A stretch of 64,000 nt of DNA, from the NCBI GenBank assembly GCA_001314805.1, contig LJSY01000007.1:23358-87357 (forward strand), given 5' to 3'. Positions 16,665 through 24,846 of the stretch are shown here, in pieces (within the stretch, counting starts at the first letter, position 1; each line of letters opens with the position of its first letter). The notes beneath the pieces were generated by a model. That model was not told the DNA's origin. It did not search any database and worked only from the letters and a program-made list of their open reading frames with translations. The stretch comes from Rhodobacteraceae bacterium HLUCCO18 (GTDB lineage: Bacteria > Pseudomonadota > Alphaproteobacteria > Rhodobacterales > Rhodobacteraceae). Position numbers and translations under genes: made by a program.

Positions 16665-17489
16665 TCAGCGGGCCGTCTTGCCCAGAACGATCAGCCGGTA
16701 CTCATGCTCCCGCCCGAACGTCTCGGCGCGGCCCGTCCTGCGGCCCAGCTTGTCCAGGCTTCGGCCCAGCATCTTCTCCAGCGCCCAGGCCCGCCAGGGA
16801 TACTCGGCCTTCAGAGCCGCGCGGAACCGCTGTACGAAGGGCGCGACCTTCTCGTTCTTCAGATGCTCGTGGATCACGAAGGTCGGCGTGATCGCCTCGG
16901 TCAAATCCTCGTCCGACAGGATCCTGAACACGCCCTGCCGCGACACTTCCTCAAGGAACGCCGCGTGGGTTCCGCGCGTCCCGTCGCCGTGCTCGTAACC
17001 CGGGCGGCGGAAATAGTCGAAGATCACCACGCCCTTGTCGGCAAAGCGCGCGGCCTGCCGCAGTCCCGTCTCCAGATCGATGTAGTGAAAGCTCTCGGCG
17101 AACAGGCAGATATCGTACCGGTCCCCGGTTTCGAACGCCTCGAAGGTGGCGTCGCTCACCTGCGTGCCCTCCGGCAGCTTGGCCCGCGCCATCTCGTTCA
17201 TCTGCGCCGAGGGCGAGACGCAGGAGACATCGTAGCCGCGCCCGACCAGCGCCCGCGCGTTGGCGCCTGTGCCCGAGCCGACATCGAGGATGCGCGCAAC
17301 ACCCCCCGGAACCGTGCCGATCGCCTGTTCGAGCCGCTCGAAATAGGCGTGCTGCGCCGTACCCAGCGCGGCCGCCGACAGGACCTCGGGCACGCCGTCG
17401 GGAAAATAGCCGTAATGCGCGTAGCCATGGCCGAACATGACTTCGGACATCAGCGCGGTCAGGTCCAGCTCGACAGATTTCAGTTTCAT
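16665..17489 (-). CDS. Class I SAM-dependent methyltransferase
   Basis: A 274-aa soluble Rossmann-fold methyltransferase with the SAM-binding motif I ILDVGSGTGANARAL near residue 68 and the post-I/II acidic region (FAESFHYIDL) around 130. The substrate cannot be told. The N-terminal 60 residues (FGHGYAHYGYFPDG) and the C-terminal extension resemble small-molecule or quinone-type methyltransferases of Rhodobacteraceae rather than RNA enzymes. It is divergent from paaI. Confidence 0.8.
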   Translation of the reverse strand: MKLKSVELDLTALMSEVMFGHGYAHYGYFPDGVPEVLSAAALGTAQHAYFERLEQAIGTVPGGVARILDVGSGTGANARALVGRGYDVSCVSPSAQMNEMARAKLPEGTQVSDATFEAFETGDRYDICLFAESFHYIDLETGLRQAARFADKGVVIFDYFRRPGYEHGDGTRGTHAAFLEEVSRQGVFRILSDEDLTEAITPTFVIHEHLKNEKVAPFVQRFRAALKAEYPWRAWALEKMLGRSLDKLGRRTGRAETFGREHEYRLIVLGKTAR

Positions 17490-17611
17490 GCCTCGCCCTT
17501 AGCCGAGCGACGTCCTATGGCCAAGTCGAAACCGGACCACGCCCAGACTTGACCATGCGGTCGGTTTTACTCAATCATCCCGACGCCAGACTGGTCCGGG
17601 GAGGGGATCCG

Positions 17612-18058
17612 ATGACGCCGCAGGAAAGGGCGACCCGCGCCGCAGAGGCGATGTGGGCAAGCGACGCGGCCTCGGCTTGGGTCGGTCTGAGGCTCGACGC
17701 GATCGGGCCGGGCCATGCGAGCATGTCCATGACGGTGGAGCCCCATCACCTCAACGGGCACGGCATCTGCCATGGCGGGATCATCTTCACGCTTGCCGAC
17801 AGCGCCTTCGCCTTCGCCTGCAATTCCCACAACCGCGTGGCCGTCGCCCAGCACAATTCGATCAGCTATCTCAGCCCCGGCCGGGGTGGCGAGGTCCTGA
17901 CCGCCGACGCAAGGGAAGTGTCTCTTACCGGCCGCTCCGGGCTGACCGACGTGACGGTGACCGGCGGCGACGGGCGCATCGTCGCCCTCTTCCGCGGGGC
18001 CTCGCGCCAGATCGGCGGCAGCCATTTCCCCGAAGAGCCAACCGACGAGGCCGGCTGA
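17612..18058 (+). CDS. paaI: Hydroxyphenylacetyl-CoA thioesterase PaaI
   Basis: A 148-aa hotdog-fold thioesterase. The PaaI signature NGHGICHGGIIFTLADSAF is visible, with the probable catalytic Asp at 63, and the CoA-binding loop NSISYLSPGRGGEV follows. PaaI hydrolyses dead-end CoA thioesters in phenylacetate degradation. The ATG at 17612 is chosen over one 21 codons upstream because GAGGGG lies six bases before it and the protein then has the family length. Its stop overlaps the paaK start in TGATG. A GACC-ATGC-GGTC inverted pair lies upstream near 17550 and could be an operator. Confidence 0.9.
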   Translation: MTPQERATRAAEAMWASDAASAWVGLRLDAIGPGHASMSMTVEPHHLNGHGICHGGIIFTLADSAFAFACNSHNRVAVAQHNSISYLSPGRGGEVLTADAREVSLTGRSGLTDVTVTGGDGRIVALFRGASRQIGGSHFPEEPTDEAG

Positions 18059-19368
18059 TGCGCGATCTGACCCCCAAGCCCTCCGACCTCGACCCGATCG
18101 AGACCGCCAGCCGCGACGAGATCGCGGCGCTGCAGCTCGACCGCCTGCGCTGGTCTCTGGCCCATGCCTACGAGAATGTCGCGCATTACCGGCGGGCCTT
18201 CGACGCGGGGGGCGTCCACCCGGACGACCTGCACGAGCTGTCCGACCTCGCCAAATTCCCTTTCACGGTCAAACAGGACCTGCGCGACAACTATCCCTTC
18301 GGCATGTTCGCCGTCCCGCGTGACCGGATCGTCCGCGTCCATGCCTCCTCCGGCACCACCGGCAGGCCGACCGTCGTGGGCTACACCGCGCGCGACATCG
18401 ACACATGGGCGACGGTGGTCGCCCGGTCCATGCGCGCGGCGGGCACGCGACCTGGCGACGTGGTCCACGTGGCCTATGGCTATGGCCTCTTCACCGGGGG
18501 CCTCGGCGCGCATTACGGCGCGGAAAAGCTCGGCTGCACCGTCGTTCCCGTCTCGGGTGGCATGACGCCGAGACAGGTGCAGCTGATCGAGGATTTCGGC
18601 GCCTCCACGATCATGGTGACGCCCTCCTACGCGCTTTCGATCCTCGACGAGTACCGCGAGCAGGGCCGCGATCCGCGCGAAAGCCCGCTCACGGTGGGCA
18701 TCTTCGGCGCGGAGCCATGGACCAACGCCATGCGGCAGGAAATCGAGCAGGCCTTCGACATGCACGCGGTCGATATCTACGGCCTTTCCGAGGTCATGGG
18801 CCCCGGCGTCGCCAGCGAATGCGTCGAGACCAAGGATGGCCTGCACATCTGGGAGGATCACTTCTATCCCGAGGTGATCGACCCCGCGACCGGCGCGGTC
18901 CTTCCCGATGGCGAGATCGGGGAACTCGTCTTCACCTCGCTGACCAAGGAGGCCTTTCCGATCATCCGCTACCGCACCCGTGATCTGACCCGTCTGCTTC
19001 CCGGAACGGCGCGGTCGATGCGGCGGATGGAGAAGGTGACGGGCCGCTCCGACGACATGATCATCCTGCGCGGCGTCAATGTCTTCCCGACCCAGATCGA
19101 GGAACAGCTGATGGCGACGAAGGGACTTGGGCCGCATTTCCAGCTGGAACTGACGCGTGAGGGGCGGATGGACGCCATGACCGTGCATGTGGAGGCCGCC
19201 GAAGGGCCCATGGGCTCCGACGCGCTGACGGCCGCGGCCGATGCGCTGAAGCGACGGATCAAGGAACGCGTGGGCGTCACCGTCGAGATCGCCGCACATG
19301 GCTCGGGCGGCGTGCCGCGCAGCCAGGGCAAGGCGGTGCGCATCGTCGACAACCGGCCCAAGGGCTGA
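18058..19368 (+). CDS. paaK: Phenylacetate--CoA ligase PaaK
   Basis: A 436-aa adenylate-forming ligase that activates phenylacetate to phenylacetyl-CoA, the first step of the paa pathway. The P-loop-like motif HASSGTTGRPTVV lies at about 95-107, the adenylation motif YGLSEVMGPG near 240, and the C-terminal hinge (RSDDMIILRGVNVFPTQIE) is present. It is coupled to paaI upstream, and a tetR-family gene follows within five bases. The multi-subunit epoxidase genes (paaABCDE) and paaZ are not in this window. Confidence 0.94.
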   Translation: MRDLTPKPSDLDPIETASRDEIAALQLDRLRWSLAHAYENVAHYRRAFDAGGVHPDDLHELSDLAKFPFTVKQDLRDNYPFGMFAVPRDRIVRVHASSGTTGRPTVVGYTARDIDTWATVVARSMRAAGTRPGDVVHVAYGYGLFTGGLGAHYGAEKLGCTVVPVSGGMTPRQVQLIEDFGASTIMVTPSYALSILDEYREQGRDPRESPLTVGIFGAEPWTNAMRQEIEQAFDMHAVDIYGLSEVMGPGVASECVETKDGLHIWEDHFYPEVIDPATGAVLPDGEIGELVFTSLTKEAFPIIRYRTRDLTRLLPGTARSMRRMEKVTGRSDDMIILRGVNVFPTQIEEQLMATKGLGPHFQLELTREGRMDAMTVHVEAAEGPMGSDALTAAADALKRRIKERVGVTVEIAAHGSGGVPRSQGKAVRIVDNRPKG

Positions 19369-19372
19369 TCCC

Positions 19373-19969
19373 GTGCCAAGGGGCCTCGCGCGGGATCACG
19401 CGGAAAAACGCGACGCGCTCCGCCGGGGGGCGGCGGCGCATTTCGCCGCGCAGGGCTATGACCGCGCGTCCATGGCCTCGGTCGCGGCGGCCTGCGGCGT
19501 GTCCAAGGCGCTGATCTACCACTATTACGACAGCAAGGAAGCGCTGCTTTACGATCTGCTGCACGAGCATCTGTCGAGCCTGGCACGCGTGATCGAGGAC
19601 GCCGGCCTGCAAGGTCCACCCGAGGCGCGGCTGCGCGACACGATCCGCGCGATCCTGCTGGAATACGAAGATGCCGACGACGCTCACAAGGTGCAGCTGG
19701 AAACGCTCGACACCCTGCCGGCGGACCGGCGCGAGCCTCTCCTGCGCCTGATGCGCGGCATGGTGGACCGGTTGGGCGAACGGCTGGAGGCAACGACCGA
19801 GGATGGCCTCGGCGAGCGGCGCCGCGCCGTCACCATGAGCGTCTTCGGAATGCTCAACTGGTATTACACGTGGAACCGCCCGGGGCGCGGCATGGACCGC
19901 GGGGCCTATGCCGATCTGGTGACCGACCTCGTGCTTGGAGGACTGCAGGGATTGGGACGAAGGTCCTGA
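19373..19969 (+). CDS. TetR/AcrR family transcriptional regulator, probable PaaR
   Basis: A 198-aa regulator with an N-terminal TetR helix-turn-helix (MASVAAACGVSKALIYHYY, about residues 28-46) and an all-helical ligand domain. The GTG at 19373, four bases after the paaK stop, is the best start; an upstream ATG would run through paaK in another frame. Its place at the end of paaI-paaK suggests it senses phenylacetyl-CoA and represses the pathway, as TetR-type PaaR proteins do elsewhere. That is inference from context. Confidence 0.82.
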   Translation: MPRGLARDHAEKRDALRRGAAAHFAAQGYDRASMASVAAACGVSKALIYHYYDSKEALLYDLLHEHLSSLARVIEDAGLQGPPEARLRDTIRAILLEYEDADDAHKVQLETLDTLPADRREPLLRLMRGMVDRLGERLEATTEDGLGERRRAVTMSVFGMLNWYYTWNRPGRGMDRGAYADLVTDLVLGGLQGLGRRS

Positions 19970-20004
19970 GCGCGGCCGTTTTCGCCGCGTCTCGCCAGAA
20001 TGCC

Positions 20005-20019
20005 CGTTTCGGTCGAACG
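20005..20019. promoter_or_regulatory. Palindromic motif TTTCGGTCGAA, site 1
   Basis: CGTTTCGGTCGAACG is a near-palindrome. Its core TTCGGTCGAACG recurs as an exact reverse complement at 20092-20103, and TTTCGGTCGAA recurs at 34360-34370. It has the look of a repressor or activator site, but the binding protein is unknown. Confidence 0.4.
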
Positions 20020-20090
20020 ACGCACCGTCAGGCGTACCTTGGGTGCGACCCGCCGGGACCCATGTGGACTATACACACGCACCCACAACG

Positions 20091-20106
20091 CCGTTCGACC
20101 GAACGG
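20091..20106. promoter_or_regulatory. Palindromic motif, site 2
   Basis: CCGTTCGACCGAACGG is a 16-bp inverted repeat (CCGTTCG, two-base spacer, CGAACGG). It contains the reverse complement of site 1, 86 bp away in opposite orientation. Confidence 0.45.
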
Positions 20107-20240
20107 ACATGACCAAAGACATCCCCTCAATACGCCACCGGTTGTAACCCATTTTCCGCAAACCCCAACATCATGTTATCCACAGGCACTTGTCTGTGTT
20201 CCATAAGCCACATTCGGCGGACCGGGCCGGACACCTCACC

Positions 20241-20277
20241 CGGATGCATCCGCCCGATGCACCCGCCCGATTCATCC
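20241..20277. repeat. Palindrome and 13-bp near-tandem repeat upstream of mtgA
   Basis: CGGATGCATCCG (20241-20252) is a perfect palindrome. From 20246, GCATCCGCCCGAT is followed directly by GCACCCGCCCGAT and then TCATCC. It sits about 65 bp before the mtgA start and may be a protein-binding site or replication-slippage product. Confidence 0.5.
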
Positions 20278-20341
20278 AATTGTATCGCGGGCCGCGATGC
20301 GTATGCTGACGGCCAATGGGCAAAAGACCCGCAGAGGCAGA

Positions 20342-21067
20342 ATGGCAAGGACCCGTCGGAAACGGACGAAAACCACGCGTGGTTCACGGCTGCGGCGCCT
20401 TTTGGCGGGGCTGCGGCGGTGGATATTCCGTCTGGTGCTGGGTGCCGCCGCGCTGATCACCGTCTGGGTCGCCGCCTACGCCATCCTTCCCGTGCCCACG
20501 ACGCCCTATATCCTGTCCGAACGCATGCGCCTCGGCGCGGTGGAGCGGGAGTGGGTGCCGATCGACGATATCGCGATCCATCTGCAACGCGCCGTCGTCG
20601 CGGCTGAGGATGCCAATTTCTGCCTGCACTGGGGCTTCGACATGGCCGCGATCCGCGCCGCCATCGACGCGGGCGCCACGCGCGGCGGCTCCACCATCAG
20701 TCAGCAGACGGTGAAGAACGCGTTTCTCTGGCACGGCCGATCATGGCCGCGAAAGGCGCTGGAGGCCGCGATCACGCCACTGATGGAGGCGCTCTGGCCC
20801 AAGCGGCGGATCCTCGAGGTCTATCTCAACGTGGCGGAGTTCGACGAAGGCGTGTTCGGCGCCGAAGCCGCGGCGCGCCATCACTTCGGCGTTTCCGCCG
20901 CCGATCTGACGCAAGTTCAGGCCGCGCGGCTGGCCGCCGTCCTGCCGGCGCCGCAGGCCAGATCCGCCAGCCAGCCCGGGCCATTCGTCCGCGACCGCGC
21001 CGCCGCGATTCTCGACGGCGTGGCGACGATCCGGGCCGACGGGCGCGATGCGTGCTTTGCGAATTGA
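20342..21067 (+). CDS. mtgA: Monofunctional biosynthetic peptidoglycan transglycosylase MtgA
   Basis: A 241-aa GT51 enzyme that polymerises lipid II into glycan strands at the inner membrane. A very basic N-terminus (ARTRRKRTKTTRG) precedes a single membrane anchor (about 25-50). The GT51 catalytic motif AAEDANFCLHWGFD and the RGGSTISQQ and KRRILEVYLN motifs follow. I chose the ATG at 20342 because GAGG lies nearby and it gives the basic-plus-anchor N-terminus. No transpeptidase domain is present, so it is monofunctional. The neighbouring L,D-transpeptidase and lytic enzymes also act on the wall. Confidence 0.94.
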   Translation: MARTRRKRTKTTRGSRLRRLLAGLRRWIFRLVLGAAALITVWVAAYAILPVPTTPYILSERMRLGAVEREWVPIDDIAIHLQRAVVAAEDANFCLHWGFDMAAIRAAIDAGATRGGSTISQQTVKNAFLWHGRSWPRKALEAAITPLMEALWPKRRILEVYLNVAEFDEGVFGAEAAARHHFGVSAADLTQVQAARLAAVLPAPQARSASQPGPFVRDRAAAILDGVATIRADGRDACFAN

Positions 21068-21124
21068 ATTCCAACCCGGTTTTCGGCATCAAGTCCCACA
21101 TCCCGGAGCAAGGCCGCATCCCGC

Positions 21125-21790
21125 ATGACACGCCTCTACCACTTCGCGCTCTCTCCTTTCTGCCGCAAGGTCCGGCTGGTGCTTGCGGAAAAGAAGATCG
21201 ACGTCGAACTGGTGGACGAGAAATACTGGGAACCGTCGACGGAGTTCCTGCGCCGCAATCCGGCGGGCAAGGTGCCGATCCTCAAGATCGACGGTTTGAC
21301 GCTCACGGAAAGCGGGGCGATCTGCGAATATATCGAGGAAACGCGTCCCGATCCGGCGCTCATGCCGACCGATCCGCGCGCACGTGCCGAGGTGCGGCGC
21401 CTGGTGGCGTGGTTCGACGACAAGTTCCATCACGAGGTGACGAAGAACCTCGTCTATGAACGCGTGAACAAGAAGATCATGCGCGCGGGCTACCCGGACG
21501 GCAAGGCGGTCAAGACCGGCGCGGCGGCGATCAAGTTCCACCTGCGCTACATGGAATGGCTGCTCGACCATCGCCGCTGGCTCGCGGGGGACCGCATGAC
21601 GCTGGCCGATTTCGCGGCCGCGTCCCATATCAGCTGCCTCGACTACATCTCGGACGTGGACTGGACGGCGAGCCAGCCGGTCAAGGACTGGTACGCGACG
21701 CTGAAATCGCGGCCCGCATTCCGGTCGATCCTGTCCGACCACGTGCCCGGCTTCGCGCAGCCGCCCCATTACGCGAATCTGGACTTTTGA
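21125..21790 (+). CDS. Glutathione S-transferase family protein
   Basis: A 221-aa cytosolic GST. The N-terminal thioredoxin-fold domain begins [17 protein letters not shown], so the active-site position carries Ser/Cys. The glutathione-binding VPIL and ESGAICEYI motifs lie at about 57-75. A helical C-terminal domain with the N-capping [13 protein letters not shown] follows. The stop TGA is shared with the TTG start of queG, giving a tight gene pair. The substrate is unknown. Confidence 0.88.
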   Translation: MTRLYHFALSPFCRKVRLVLAEKKIDVELVDEKYWEPSTEFLRRNPAGKVPILKIDGLTLTESGAICEYIEETRPDPALMPTDPRARAEVRRLVAWFDDKFHHEVTKNLVYERVNKKIMRAGYPDGKAVKTGAAAIKFHLRYMEWLLDHRRWLAGDRMTLADFAAASHISCLDYISDVDWTASQPVKDWYATLKSRPAFRSILSDHVPGFAQPPHYANLDF

Positions 21791-22833
21791 CCGATCTGAA
21801 GGCGAGGCTTTGGACAGAGGCCCGCGCGGCGGGGTTCTCGAAAATGGGCATCTGCCGGCCCGACGCGATCCCGCAGGCGGCGGCGCGACTCGCGGCCTTC
21901 GTCGACACCGGCCGTCACGGCCAGATGGGCTGGATGGCCGAACGGATGCACTGGCGCGGCGATCCAAGGATGCTCTGGCCCGAAGCGCGGTCGGTTGTCA
22001 TGCTGGCCGAGGCCTACACGCCCGCAGAGGATCCGCTGGCCAATCTCGACAAGCCCGAGGTCGCGACGGTCAGCGTCTACGCCCGCAACCGCGACTACCA
22101 CGATCTCGTGAAAAAGCGGCTGAAGCGGGTCGGGCGCTGGCTGCTGGATGCGGCGGGACGCGAATCGTCCGTCGCCCCGGAGATCAAGGTCTTCGTCGAC
22201 ACCGCGCCGGTGATGGAAAAGCCGCTGGCCGCCGCCGCCGGTCTGGGCTGGCAGGGCAAGCACACCAATCTTCTGGGCCGCGATCTCGGCAACTGGGTCT
22301 TTCTGGGCGCGATCTTCACCACGGTGGACCTGCCGCCCGACGCCCCCGAGGCCGACCATTGCGGCAGTTGCCGCGCCTGTCTGGACATCTGCCCGACCGA
22401 TGCGTTCCCCGTGCCCTACCAGCTGGATGCGCGGCGGTGCATTTCCTACCTCACCATCGAGCACAAGGGCCCGGTCGACCCCGAGCTGCGCCCGCTCATG
22501 GGCAACCGCATCTATGGCTGCGACGATTGCCTTGCGGTCTGCCCCTGGAACAAGTTCGCCGTCGCGGCCTCCGAGACAAGATATGCCGCGCGTGACGACC
22601 TGAAGGCGCCGGCGCTGGCCGAGCTGGCGAGCCTCGACGACGCGGGCTTTCGCGCGCGGTTTTCGGGCAGCCCGATAAAGCGCATCGGACGGGACAGATT
22701 CGTGCGCAACGTGCTCTATGCAATCGGAAACTCCGGGTCCGAGCGATTGGCGAACGTCGCGGCCAACCTGATGAATGACCCCGATGAGGCGGTGGCCGAC
22801 GCCGCCCGCTGGGCAGTGGAGCGGTTGAGATGA
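21787..22833 (+). CDS. queG: Epoxyqueuosine reductase QueG
   Basis: A 348-aa cobalamin- and iron-sulfur-dependent enzyme that reduces epoxyqueuosine to queuosine in tRNA. The active-site region VDTAPVMEK and [10 protein letters not shown] motif, and two ferredoxin-type clusters ([12 protein letters not shown] near 196 and CDDCLAVCP near 245), are intact, with a HEAT-like C-terminus. No ATG or GTG lies near the natural N-terminus. The TTG at 21787, within the GST stop (TTGA), gives the family length and is the best start. It is a B12 consumer in a window rich in cobamide genes. Confidence 0.93.
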   Translation: MTDLKARLWTEARAAGFSKMGICRPDAIPQAAARLAAFVDTGRHGQMGWMAERMHWRGDPRMLWPEARSVVMLAEAYTPAEDPLANLDKPEVATVSVYARNRDYHDLVKKRLKRVGRWLLDAAGRESSVAPEIKVFVDTAPVMEKPLAAAAGLGWQGKHTNLLGRDLGNWVFLGAIFTTVDLPPDAPEADHCGSCRACLDICPTDAFPVPYQLDARRCISYLTIEHKGPVDPELRPLMGNRIYGCDDCLAVCPWNKFAVAASETRYAARDDLKAPALAELASLDDAGFRARFSGSPIKRIGRDRFVRNVLYAIGNSGSERLANVAANLMNDPDEAVADAARWAVERLR

Positions 22834-23696
22834 AACTGGTGATCTTCGGAATGGGCTATACCGCGCGGGCGCTGCTCGACGAGTGGCCCGATGACTGGCC
22901 TTGCGACGTGGTCGCGACGACCCGCAGCAGCGACAAGGCGCAGGCGCTTGCCGGCCAAGGCCTGACCGCCCGCGTCTTTCCCGGCGACGACCTTGCCGCC
23001 GATCTTGCGGGCGCGAGCCACGTCCTTGTCACGGCAGGACCCAGCGACGGGCGCGACCCGGTTCTGGCGCACCTTCGCGATGCCTTCGCCAATGCCGCCC
23101 CGCATCTCGACTGGGTCGGATACCTGTCCACCACCGGCGTCTATGGCGACCACGCGGGCGGCTGGGTGGACGAGGAGACGCCGCTTGCGCCCTCCACCGC
23201 GCGGGGCCGCGCCCGGGTCGCGACAGAGGCCGAATGGCAGGCGCTTCATCGCGACCACGGTTTGCCGCTGCACATCTTCCGTCTTGCGGGCATCTATGGC
23301 CCGGGACGCGGTCCGTTCGAACGGGTCCGGGACGGCACCGCGCGGCGAATCATCAAGCCGGGACAGGTCTTCAGCCGCTGCAATGTCGAGGATATCGCGC
23401 AGGTTCTGATCGCCTCCATCCGCCAGCCGAACCCGGGCCGCGTCTATAATGTCTGCGACGACGACCCGGCGCCGCCCGAGGACGTCATCGCCCATGCCGC
23501 CGCGCTTCTGGGCCTGCCGCTTCCCCCCGAGATCCCGTTCGAGGAGGCCGACCTCAGCCCCATGGCGCGCAGCTTCTATGCCGAGAGCAAGCGGGTCAGC
23601 AATGACCGCATCAAGACGGAACTGGGGGTGCGCCTGCGCTATCCCGATTACCGGACCGGTCTGGCGCGGCTGTTATCCGCCGAGGACGCGGAATGA
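22830..23696 (+). CDS. NAD(P)-dependent epimerase/SDR family protein (YeeZ-like)
   Basis: A 288-aa extended SDR-like Rossmann protein. The nucleotide-binding motif is the variant [11 protein letters not shown], the catalytic-type STTGVYG stretch lies near 95, and the loop [11 protein letters not shown] is present. It resembles the YeeZ group of NAD-dependent epimerase/dehydratases with unknown substrate. It overlaps queG by four bases, so the two are co-translated, but no functional link to queuosine synthesis is established. Confidence 0.82.
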   Translation: MKLVIFGMGYTARALLDEWPDDWPCDVVATTRSSDKAQALAGQGLTARVFPGDDLAADLAGASHVLVTAGPSDGRDPVLAHLRDAFANAAPHLDWVGYLSTTGVYGDHAGGWVDEETPLAPSTARGRARVATEAEWQALHRDHGLPLHIFRLAGIYGPGRGPFERVRDGTARRIIKPGQVFSRCNVEDIAQVLIASIRQPNPGRVYNVCDDDPAPPEDVIAHAAALLGLPLPPEIPFEEADLSPMARSFYAESKRVSNDRIKTELGVRLRYPDYRTGLARLLSAEDAE

Positions 23697-23760
23697 TTCT
23701 CCAAAGAGTCACGAAAAGCATGTATGCGATCGAGAATCGAGCCCGAGAGGTCCCGACGCC

Positions 23761-24249
23761 ATGAAATCCCTGCTTTCGATCTGCCTGTCGCTTGCCCTGC
23801 TTCTGGGCGCCGGCTGTTCGAAATTCGTCGCGTATACCGGCCCCGAGGTCACCCGCGTCGAGGTCAGCAAATCGACCCGCAGCATGACGCTTTGGCACCA
23901 TGACGCAATCCTCGAAATCTACGAGGTCGAGCTTGGCTTCGAACCGCTTGGCCACAAGTCGGAGGAGGGCGACGGCCGTACGCCGGAGGGTGACTACATC
24001 GTCGACCGGCGCAATCCGAACAGCGAATTCTACCTGTCGATCGGCATCGACTATCCCAACACCGCCGACATCGCCGCCGCGGAAGAGGCCGGCATCGATC
24101 CGGGGGGCGACATCTTCATCCACGGCACGCCGCGGCCCTTCGCGCAGGTGGATGACTGGACCGCTGGCTGCATCGCCGTGACCAACCGCCAGATGCGCCA
24201 GATCTACGCGATGGTGCAGGACGGAACGCCGATTACCATCCTGCCCTGA
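23761..24249 (+). CDS. L,D-transpeptidase family lipoprotein
   Basis: A 162-aa protein with a lipoprotein signal (LLLGAGC, Cys at 19) and a YkuD-type L,D-transpeptidase domain. The catalytic motif appears as IHGTPRPFAQVDDWTAGCIAV, with His and Cys 18 residues apart and TAGC in place of the usual SHGC. It would cross-link peptidoglycan or attach proteins to it. It is monocistronic or the last gene after the SDR gene. A CCGGG / CCCGG hairpin follows the stop. Confidence 0.87.
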   Translation: MKSLLSICLSLALLLGAGCSKFVAYTGPEVTRVEVSKSTRSMTLWHHDAILEIYEVELGFEPLGHKSEEGDGRTPEGDYIVDRRNPNSEFYLSIGIDYPNTADIAAAEEAGIDPGGDIFIHGTPRPFAQVDDWTAGCIAVTNRQMRQIYAMVQDGTPITILP

Positions 24250-24579
24250 TCCCGGGCGTTCTTCCCGGGGCACGTCAGGGTTGTGGAACGGAACCCGGAC
24301 GAGAGAATCATCCCCCCGAGATGCCCGGCGCATCCACTCGGAATTGTTGGGAATTCGCGCGCCGCGGCGGCAGAACCATGTCAACCATGGGGACATGGTG
24401 CCCCAAGCCCTCCGCAAGTGTTGCTTATTTGACGACACGGGGCCGAACCTGCCAATTCCGGGCAGGCGGCAGGATTGCAATCGCGGGGTTTTGCTGGTTA
24501 AACGATCTCACGAGGTACAGTCTTGGGTGCCCTAATCCTGTGCATGACGCACAAAAAGGGGCGTATCTTGGAGGATATT
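24250..24579. other. 330-bp intergenic region between the L,D-transpeptidase and small-protein genes
   Basis: No gene. It begins with a CCGGG / CCCGG hairpin at 24251-24270, then an ACCATGT / ACATGGT inverted pair near 24377-24402. It ends with the likely promoter and leader of the small gene. I could not identify a convincing -35/-10 pair. Confidence 0.5.
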
Positions 24580-24762
24580 ATGAAGAAACTCGCACTCGCC
24601 GCCGCTCTGTCGGTTGCTGCCACCGGCGCTTTCGCCGGCGGCATGGTGGAACCCGTCATCGAGCCTGTCGTGATCGCTGAAGACACGTCCAGCTCGGCCG
24701 GTGGGATCCTTGTGCCCGTCCTGGCACTGATCCTGATCGCAGCAGCGATCCACCACAACTAA
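24580..24762 (+). CDS. 60-aa exported or membrane-inserted peptide
   Basis: A 60-aa protein with a strong signal peptide (MKKLALAAALSVAATGAFA). It has a short acidic mature stretch (VEPVIEPVVIAEDTSSS), then a C-terminal hydrophobic segment (LVPVLALILIAAAI) ending HHN. GGAGG lies six bases before the ATG, an unusually good ribosome-binding site, and a strong terminator follows, so it is likely well expressed. Similar small Rhodobacteraceae proteins are uncharacterised. It could be a single-pass inner-membrane peptide. Confidence 0.72.
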   Translation: MKKLALAAALSVAATGAFAGGMVEPVIEPVVIAEDTSSSAGGILVPVLALILIAAAIHHN

Positions 24763-24787
24763 TCCTTTACGGGTTAGACGGTACAGG

Positions 24788-24823
24788 AAAGGCGGTCCGC
24801 ACTCCGGGCCGTCTTTTCTTTTT
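24788..24823. terminator. Bidirectional intrinsic terminator
   Basis: AAAGGCGGTCCG and CGGGCCGTCTTTT form a long stem with two wobble pairs around CACTC, followed by CTTTTT. It ends the small-protein transcript and, read in reverse with the A-tract, also faces the rlmN stop. Confidence 0.85.
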
Positions 24824-24846
24824 GATTCGGCTCAAGACGCTGCCGG

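Larger units (their letters stand above)
19970..20341. other. 372-bp intergenic region before mtgA, rich in inverted repeats
   Basis: No coding region. It holds two inverted copies of a 12-bp motif (20008-20019 and 20092-20103), a perfect palindrome CGGATGCATCCG at 20241-20252, and a 13-bp near-tandem repeat (20246-20271 plus a partial third unit). These are listed separately. It probably carries the mtgA promoter. Confidence 0.6.

Noticed and set aside
17545..17565. GACC-ATGC-GGTC inverted pair before paaI as a PaaR operator
   Set aside because: Only four bases per arm, and it does not match a PaaR consensus I can state with confidence. Mentioned in the paaI entry but not listed as a site.
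19971..19991. GCGGC / GCCGC stem after the tetR gene as a terminator
   Set aside because: Only five pairs and no T-run; too weak to list.
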